Of a stretch of 64,000 nucleotides of DNA, positions 63,029 to 64,000 are shown piece by piece. The notes below the pieces were generated by a model, which saw nothing but the letters and a program-made list of their open reading frames with translations, had not been told where the DNA came from and ran no database searches. This DNA comes from Acidobacteriota bacterium (GTDB lineage: Bacteria > Acidobacteriota > Terriglobia > Terriglobales > Acidobacteriaceae). A program made the translations under genes and the position numbers. Location of the stretch: NCBI GenBank assembly GCA_003225075.1, contig QIAP01000039.1, positions 1-64,000 of the forward strand, in the 5' to 3' direction. Within the stretch, counting starts at the first letter, position 1. Each line of letters starts with the position of its first letter.

Positions 63029-64000
63029 TTAGGGGTTTACCGTCTGTGTAAACACTTTCCCAATGAAAGTATTGAAGTTTGTGTCTCCGGAGTGGATCGG
63101 CTTAATTTTATGCGTCCCGGCTTTGAAAGACACCGTCAGGTTTGCTTTTCCGTTGTTCAGGCCGCCGTGCCCAATACCGTCGTCCCCTCTTGGAACATCA
63201 CAGTGCCGGTCGGAGTTCCAGAGCCTCTAACGGATGCGCTCACAGTCGCTGTAAGCGTGACGGGTTGGTTGGCAGTGGACGGGTTCGGAGAACTAGTCAT
63301 CGCAGTCGAAATCCCCCGTCTGTTGAGCACTAGTACGAGATCGCTATACGGAGCAGGACGGGAAACGACTAGGTCCACTGCACCATCGTTGTTCACGTCC
63401 CCATTTGCAAGGTGGGAGCCAGGGGCCCCGACTATGTAAGTAACTCGCGGTTCAAAGCTTCCATCTCCCTTGCCAGCGAACACGCTCACATTACCACCAT
63501 TGTTCATTGCCGCAACATCCAATTTCCCGTCTCCGTTGAAATCCTTGAGAACCATTTCGCTATAGGTGGTGCCCTGCCCAAAAGTTTTAGGTGGCTGGAA
63601 AGTGCCATCTCCGTTCCCAAGGAGAACCTGAAAACTCTGACCGCTCAAGATCAGCAAATCTAATTTCCCATCGTTGTTCAGATCCGCTGCTCGCAGTGCT
63701 ATGCCAGGCCCTCCGATGCTTTTAGGACTCTGAAATGTACCGTTCCCGTTACCGGCAAGCAGGTAAGTGTTGCTGCTGCCCGTGGCGATCAGATCGACCC
63801 TACCATCCATGTTGAAATCACCCGACTCGACATATGTGGCAGAAGTTCCCAGACCCGTATTCATAGGCGATTGGAAACTCCCATCCCCGTTGCCTAGCAG
63901 AATATTAACTAACCCCCCGGTAGGGACTGCCATATCGAGCTTCTGATCCTTATTGAAGTCTGCGAGAATGACTTCCGACCCACCCCCCGGCAAAAAAAGT
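63029..64000 (-). pseudogene. FG-GAP/VCBS-repeat and Ig-like secreted protein, partial and frameshifted
   Basis: The minus-strand frame (open at the window end) contains five FG-GAP-type Ca-binding units, such as DFNKDQKLDM, DLNNDGKLDLL, DFNGDGKLDVA and DVNNDGAVDLV, with GNGDGSFQ-type turns. An Ig-like (Big_3_5) domain then starts at GTPTGTVMFQEGTTVLGTAA and stops at 63157. A one-base shift there (GCGGCC) restores the domain as GLNNGKANLTVSFKAGTHKI and runs to TAA at 63029-63031. The protein is probably a secreted adhesin-like product. Its 5' part lies beyond the window. Confidence 0.75.

Noticed and set aside
62987-63439. Plus-strand ORF of 150 aa after the tRNA
   Set aside because: It lies antisense to the FG-GAP/Ig-like protein, whose motifs are clear; composition is that of a shadow frame.

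Overview
This 64-kb window is bacterial and most likely comes from an Acidobacteriota (Terriglobia/Koribacter-like) chromosome. That assignment is an inference. It rests on a complete alternative complex III (Act) operon fused to SCO and caa3-type cytochrome oxidase genes, many PilZ/HD-GYP/GGDEF and SpoIIE-phosphatase signalling proteins, an acidobacterial-looking S8 peptidase with WG-rich C-terminal repeats, and a moderately high GC content. No rRNA genes, CRISPR array or intact prophage were seen.

Layout. 0-0.9 kb: the 3' end of an IS110-type transposase, then a tiny ORF overlapping a zeta-toxin-like P-loop kinase gene. 0.9-4.9 kb: trmO, convergent with a minus-strand run (acyl-CoA dehydrogenase, meaB, methylmalonyl-CoA epimerase, tsaB). 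5.2-9.6 kb: a PDZ/membrane/GAF/PP2C phosphatase, then a GH13 glycosidase that appears to have lost its 5' half, with REP-like palindromes beside it. 9.7-12.7 kb: divergent amidase and aldehyde dehydrogenase genes. 13.0-25.6 kb: an intact respiratory operon (actABCDEF, a small membrane protein, sco, coxB, coxA, coxC, coxD). It would pass electrons from quinol through multihaem/Fe-S ACIII to cytochrome c and oxygen. 25.7-30.6 kb: a zinc-ribbon membrane protein, a large FAD/Fe-S oxidoreductase and a DUF155-like protein. 30.7-35.2 kb: an operon of three paralogous SDRs, a class III aminotransferase and a ProC-like reductase.

35.2-39.8 kb: a RiPP-like island with a frameshifted nucleotidyltransferase, an ABC-2 exporter, a 52-codon ORF, a PqqD-like recognition protein and a frameshifted radical SAM/SPASM enzyme. 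39.9-47.3 kb: a PilZ protein, then a minus-strand operon of a membrane HD-GYP/GAF/GGDEF/PilZ protein and a dipeptide-type ABC importer. 47.7-51.3 kb: a secreted subtilase with about ten WG hexapeptide repeats. It is followed by a 33-aa ORF that is essentially a signal peptide ending in the same VWGS motif, then an enhancer-binding-protein-like ATPase and a PilZ domain. 51.4-57.3 kb: a Ser/Pro-rich secreted protein, a C-terminally truncated metallophosphoesterase, a nucleotidyltransferase, and a glycogen-debranching-like enzyme with a glycosyltransferase. 57.7-64 kb: an ECF sigma factor, UdgX, an unknown protein, two response regulators, YihY, a CAU tRNA and an FG-GAP/Ig-like surface protein running off the end.

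Two candidates for an undescribed system stand out. One is the radical SAM/PqqD/ABC/nucleotidyltransferase island. The other is the neighbourhood of the WG-repeat subtilase, the signal-peptide-only VWGS ORF, the peptide importer and the c-di-GMP enzyme, which could be a peptide-signalling module. Several genes between 35 and 64 kb carry apparent single-base frameshifts, some in homopolymers. These must be resolved as real decay or sequence error before functional claims are made.
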